Source of the DNA: an uncultured Eubacteriales bacterium
Lineage (GTDB): Bacteria; Bacillota; Clostridia; Oscillospirales; Oscillospiraceae
NCBI GenBank assembly: GCA_958402445.1
Contig: CATXTO010000009.1
Location: 6,773-70,772, forward strand
DNA: 64,000 nucleotides
Direction: 5' to 3'
Shown here in pieces: positions 60,279 to 64,000 of this stretch (within the stretch, counting starts at the first letter, position 1; the number at the start of each line of letters is the position of its first letter). The notes under the pieces are model-generated. The model saw only the letters and a program-made list of their open reading frames with translations. It was not told the origin of the DNA and did no database searches. The translations under genes were made by a program, and so were the position numbers.

Positions 60279-63200
60279 TTAAAACAAGCTGAGCTGTTCA
60301 GCAGGCCGCTCCCGCCGGAGTGCGGCGTTTTCCCGTACCACGCTGTCCGGCAAATCGGCCAGGAAGGGAGAGGGCTCCGGCCCGGCGGTGAGAACCAGCT
60401 CCTCCCTCGCCCGGGTCATGCCCACATACAGCAGCCGCCGCTCCTCCTCCAGATCCGCCGGACGGCCCTGGGACTCCAAAGGTAGTGTGCCAGCCTTCAC
60501 CCCGGCCAAAAAGACCACCGGGAACTCCAGGCCCTTAGAGCCGTGGAGCGTCATCAGCCGCAGCGCACCCGACTCCCAGTTTCGGCCCGCCGCCCGGCAC
60601 AAATCGGCCTCCTGTCCCAGGGTCAGAGCGTTCCATAGCTCTGAAAAGCTGGCGTGAAAGACCGCCGTGTTCTGCAATCGCTTTAGAGCCTGCGTACTGC
60701 CGTATTGGGTTTGCCAGCGCTCCACCAGCTTCCAGGGTTTCTCCCGCTTCACCAGAGGCAACCACGCCTCGGCCCGGTTCAACCAAGCCTCCAGGCAACG
60801 ATCCCCTTGGACCGTCTTTCGCATTGCCTCCGGGTCAAAGGCCCCTCCCGTTGCGCAGGCTCCCTGGGCCTTAGCAATCAAATCGGCGGGGCAATGCCAT
60901 AGCAGCCGGAGGGCGGTTTCCAGGGCGGCCGCATCCCCCGGCTCCACGAGAGCGCGGAAAAAGGCCAGCGCGCCCCGTACCTCGTCTGCGTCCAGGAAGT
61001 CCTCCCGGCCGCTGACCACGCAGGGAATGTCGTCGTGCCGCAGACATTTTTCAATCAGCTCCAGCTGGCGGTGGGTACGGCATAGCACGGCGATGTCAGA
61101 AAAGGCCCGGATCTGCCGCTGGTGGTCCAGCTTCTGCGCCTCCAGCATGTCCACGCCGCCGGTCATGCGGCCAATCTCCTTGGCGATGAAAATGCCCTCC
61201 GAGAAATCGTCCGCCGCCTGAACCAGCCGCACCGCCGCACCAGACGGACGATTGGGATGGAGAAGCCGCGCGCCGCCAGGGTTCCCCGCAATCACAGGCT
61301 GGGCCGCCCCAAGAATCTCCGGCGCGGAGCGGTAATTCTCCGTCAGCCGAATCTCCCGGGTCTTGGGGACATCCTCCAGCAGCCGCTGAAAGCAGCGTCC
61401 GGCGGCTCCGCGGAAGCCATAGATGGATTGGTCCGGGTCGCCAATCACGAAAAGGCTCTTCCCGCCCCGGCTCCAAGCACAGACCAGGTCATACTGTGCA
61501 TTGTTGATGTCCTGAAATTCGTCCACCAGCAGGTGGGTAAACCCCTTCCGGCCCGTGGTGTCCAGTTTCAACGCCTCGGTGAGCAAATCGTCGAAATCCA
61601 GCGCGGCCAGCTCCTTTAGGCGGGCCTGATATTCCTCAAACAGCGCCGGGTCCAGTTCGCCATCCTCCAAGGAGGCGCCATTTTTTACTCGGGACACGGC
61701 CTGAACCAGGCTTTTCGGGCCTTTTTTGCTGCCGTTACGCTTGAGCACTTGCCCTGCCACCTCCAGCGCCTCCCCCTGGCCAAGGAGCCGCACGTCTCCT
61801 AAAAGCGCAAGGCAAATGGCATGAAAGGTCCCGATGCTCATGCGCGCCACCGTTCGTCTGCCGCCCAGCCGGGCCTCCAGACGGCTCCGCATTTCAGCAG
61901 CGGCCTGGTTAGTGAAGGTTACGGCGGTAATTTCCTCGGGCTTGACGCCCTTCTCCTCCACCAGATACGCGATCCGAGAGACCAGGGTCTTGGTCTTGCC
62001 GGTGCCCGGCCCGGCTACCACCGCCACCGTTCGCTCCTGAGCCGAGACCGCCGCCTGCTGCGCCGGATTCAGCGTCTCCTCCTGCCGGCTCGCCGCGGAT
62101 TTCTCGAACACGGGAGCCGGTTTTTTCTGCGTCCATCGGGCCTTCGTCTTATTCTTCGGCGTCTCGTCACCGAACAGGGAGTACTGGCCGTTCAGCCGCT
62201 CCATCTCGGCGGGCGTCAGCAGAGAAATGGTGCCGTATACCCCGTCAAAGCCAGCCCGACGCTCCACCCGGCCCAGGCGCAAACGACGGATGCCCTCCGC
62301 CACACAGGGGCCGGCCGCCCGCCGGATGTCCTCGATTGGCGTTTGACGGAGGATACAGAACTCCGAGCCCAGCGTACAGAGCAGCCGTTCGTATTCCTGC
62401 AGCGTCCTTTTTCCTGTGGCGGAGCTGCCGGTAGAGGCCGCAAGGACCTCCGGCAAAGGCGCCAGGCGCTCAAAGGGCTTTGCTCCGGCGGGCCGAAAGC
62501 CCGCTGGCCGGTCTGCCAGCTCCTCCACGCGGTGCTCCACCCCAATGGTCAGTTTTTTCCCGCACACCGGACACAGGCCGTCCCGCTCTGCGGTCTCGGC
62601 GGGGCTCAGGCAGACGCCGCAGCCCCGGTGCCCATCCAGATGATACTTTCCCTCCTCAGGAAAGAACTCTATGGTTCCCTGGAAGCCCTCCCCGGTCCGG
62701 ATGGCTCGAACCAACTGCGGATAGGAAAGCCCGGTCTCCAGCAAATTCGCTTCACGGCCCAGCTTAGCAGGCGAATGGGCGTCGGAGTGGGAGACCAGGG
62801 TGAAGCCGTCCAGGGCGGAGACCCGCCAGTTCATGGGAGGGTCCGAGGAGAGTCCGGTCTCTACCGCGTGGATGTGCCCTGTCAGGTCCCCAAAACACGC
62901 CTGCATGGTGTCAAATCCGGAAAAGGCTCCAAACATGGCAAAGTGGGGCGTCCAGATGTGGGCGGGGATGAACTCCGCATCCGGGCAGGTCTCCAGGGTC
63001 AGTTCCAGCAAATCCCGGCTGTCCAGGCCCAGAATGGGGCGGCCGTCAGAATGTATGTTTCCAATGGCTTCCAGGCGGGCAGAGAGTTCGTCCGCCGCCT
63101 CCAGACTGGGCAGCAGAATCAGATTGTGGACCTTGCGGGTTTTTCCGTCCCGCTTGTAAATAGAGCTGATCTCGCCGCTGACCACAAACCGGGGCGCCTG

Positions 63201-63431
63201 CCCCGGCGCACAGCCCGGCAGGCGCAGGTCCTCCCGCAGGGCATAGACCCCCTCCCCAGCGGGCACCAGCTGCTCCTTGAGCTCAGCGCGCCAGGCCGGG
63301 TGGGTAAAATCCCCGGTTCCCAGGAGCTCAATGCCCTTGCGCCGGGCCCACCAGTCCAAGTGGGGCGCGTCGCAGTCCCTGCTGGTGGCCCGGGAAAAGC
63401 GGGAATGAATATGGAGGTCGGCGATGTACAT
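60279..63431 (-). CDS. Endonuclease Q-like PHP domain fused to UvrD-type helicase
   Basis: The protein has 1050 residues. Residues 1-410 are an EndoQ-like PHP nuclease: DLHIHSRFSRATS, GTGDFTHP (38-45), PAHIWTPH (157-163), SHSDAHS (214-220) and a zinc site with Cys271, 274, 287 and 290. EndoQ cuts DNA 5' to uracil, hypoxanthine, xanthine and abasic sites. Residues about 455-1050 are an SF1A helicase (AGPGTGKTKT, VDEFQDIN, GDPDQSIYGFRGA, LYVGMTRAREEL). The last five residues, QLSLF, match the sliding-clamp binding consensus, and QYSLF recurs at 416-420 in the linker. It is probably a lesion-directed repair machine tethered to the clamp. Monocistronic. Confidence 0.92.
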   Translation of the reverse strand: MYIADLHIHSRFSRATSRDCDAPHLDWWARRKGIELLGTGDFTHPAWRAELKEQLVPAGEGVYALREDLRLPGCAPGQAPRFVVSGEISSIYKRDGKTRKVHNLILLPSLEAADELSARLEAIGNIHSDGRPILGLDSRDLLELTLETCPDAEFIPAHIWTPHFAMFGAFSGFDTMQACFGDLTGHIHAVETGLSSDPPMNWRVSALDGFTLVSHSDAHSPAKLGREANLLETGLSYPQLVRAIRTGEGFQGTIEFFPEEGKYHLDGHRGCGVCLSPAETAERDGLCPVCGKKLTIGVEHRVEELADRPAGFRPAGAKPFERLAPLPEVLAASTGSSATGKRTLQEYERLLCTLGSEFCILRQTPIEDIRRAAGPCVAEGIRRLRLGRVERRAGFDGVYGTISLLTPAEMERLNGQYSLFGDETPKNKTKARWTQKKPAPVFEKSAASRQEETLNPAQQAAVSAQERTVAVVAGPGTGKTKTLVSRIAYLVEEKGVKPEEITAVTFTNQAAAEMRSRLEARLGGRRTVARMSIGTFHAICLALLGDVRLLGQGEALEVAGQVLKRNGSKKGPKSLVQAVSRVKNGASLEDGELDPALFEEYQARLKELAALDFDDLLTEALKLDTTGRKGFTHLLVDEFQDINNAQYDLVCAWSRGGKSLFVIGDPDQSIYGFRGAAGRCFQRLLEDVPKTREIRLTENYRSAPEILGAAQPVIAGNPGGARLLHPNRPSGAAVRLVQAADDFSEGIFIAKEIGRMTGGVDMLEAQKLDHQRQIRAFSDIAVLCRTHRQLELIEKCLRHDDIPCVVSGREDFLDADEVRGALAFFRALVEPGDAAALETALRLLWHCPADLIAKAQGACATGGAFDPEAMRKTVQGDRCLEAWLNRAEAWLPLVKREKPWKLVERWQTQYGSTQALKRLQNTAVFHASFSELWNALTLGQEADLCRAAGRNWESGALRLMTLHGSKGLEFPVVFLAGVKAGTLPLESQGRPADLEEERRLLYVGMTRAREELVLTAGPEPSPFLADLPDSVVRENAALRRERPAEQLSLF

Positions 63432-63464
63432 TCTGGCACCTTCTGTCGAAACAAGTTGGCCCCC

Positions 63465-63493
63465 ATTATAATCTTTTTTGACCTGGAATGCAA
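63465..63493 (-). promoter_or_regulatory. Promoter of the PHP-UvrD gene
   Basis: TTGCAT (63493-63488), 17 bp and TATAAT (63470-63465), about 35 nt before ATG at 63431. No obvious SOS box overlaps it. Confidence 0.6.
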
Positions 63494-63561
63494 TGGTCGA
63501 TGGTATTTCGGGTCTTTTATATTGATTTCCTGAATCTTAGTCCCTGCTACCGGCGTAGGAA

Positions 63562-64000
63562 TGTAGGGAACGACCTGTGGGCGTTCCGCGGGCGTGCAAA
63601 GCACGCCCTACAGGATGAAGACCGATTCAAAATATGTAGGGGCGACCTGCGGGCGCCCGTTGGGTAATTTCCGGAACTTGTTGGACTTGGCGGGCAAAGC
63701 TCGCCCCTACAGTGGGTGCGGCATGATTTGAAGGTGTAGGGGCGACCTGCGGTCGCCCGCGGGCGTGCAAAGCACGCCCTACAGGATGAAGACCGATTCA
63801 AAATATGTAGGGGCGACCTGCGGGCGCCCGTTGGGTAATTTCCGGAACTTGTTGGACTTGGCGGGCAAAGCTCGCCCCTACAGTGGGTGTGGCATGATTC
63901 GAAGGTGTAGGGGCGACCTGCGGTCGCCCGCGGGCGTGCAAAGCACGCCCCTACAGTGGGTGCGGCATGATTCGAAGGTGTAGGGGCGACCTGCGGTCGC
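63562..64000. repeat. Composite tandem repeat array with 171-bp period (runs off right edge)
   Basis: Units open TGTAGGGGCGACCTGCGG at 63635, 63735, 63806, 63906 and 63979, and a divergent copy lies at 63562. Two forms alternate: one with GGGCGTGCAAAGCACGCCC, the other with GGGCAAAGCTCGCCCCTACA. The pair repeats after 171 bp (63635 to 63806). All arms can fold. No coding sense was found. It is the same family as the array at 50935-51200. Confidence 0.85.

Noticed and set aside
63562..64000. CRISPR array or coding tandem repeat
   Set aside because: There are no variable spacers, and no frame stays open with protein-like sense through the array.

Overview
The window looks like a chromosomal segment of a GC-rich member of the Clostridia, most likely Oscillospiraceae (relatives such as Flavonifractor, Intestinimonas or Oscillibacter). 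This is inferred from the Firmicutes-type rpoB-rpoC-L7Ae-rpsL-rpsG-fusA-tuf order, the Asp23-FakA pair, class I two-subunit fumarase, selenium-dependent molybdenum hydroxylase genes, BspA-type leucine-rich-repeat proteins and many TAGGGGCG-type palindromic intergenic repeats. No tRNA, rRNA or CRISPR array was seen.

1-8.3 kb: a large secreted leucine-rich-repeat protein runs off the left edge. Before it lies a tiny protein that copies the dimerisation/phosphotransfer helix of the neighbouring histidine kinase but has lost the phospho-histidine. These two genes have their own promoter and a long leader holding a short peptide ORF, an intrinsic terminator and perfect hairpins, which together look like an attenuator. 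Upstream is a tightly overlapping small HTH regulator, OmpR-type response regulator and 7-TM sensor kinase operon. 8.8-13.1 kb: fumarase, a MalY/PatB-type aminotransferase, 3-methyladenine DNA glycosylase and manganese catalase.

13.2-18.5 kb: an AT-rich remnant of a serine-recombinase transposon (TnpV, TnpW, sigma-like, KTR protein, TetR plus a membrane protein). Its recombinase is broken by a frameshift and an amber codon. 18.5-29 kb: a molybdenum-hydroxylase island with xdhABC and an ECF-type S component, mocA, a fused selenium-dependent-type xanthine dehydrogenase with a ferredoxin, a ModE-like regulator, and yqeC/yqeB, which belong to the labile-selenium cofactor system.

29-42.7 kb: a phosphotransferase-like gene, then the core tuf/fusA/rpsG/rpsL/L7Ae/rpoC/rpoB cluster on the minus strand. 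The rpoB leader contains a strong opposing promoter and terminator that would make an RNA of about 135 nt. 43-44.5 kb: two decayed genes, an excisionase-type HTH protein and an HExxH metalloprotease. 44.6-60 kb: housekeeping genes (NUDIX, fakA, asp23, gpmI, M18 aminopeptidase, coaE, tsaC, prfA, rlmA), a SnoaL-kinase fusion, a GNAT enzyme, a polysaccharide deacetylase and an SDR. 60.3-63.4 kb: a fusion of an Endonuclease Q-like PHP nuclease to a UvrD helicase, ending in a sliding-clamp-binding motif. The window closes in a tandem palindromic repeat array.
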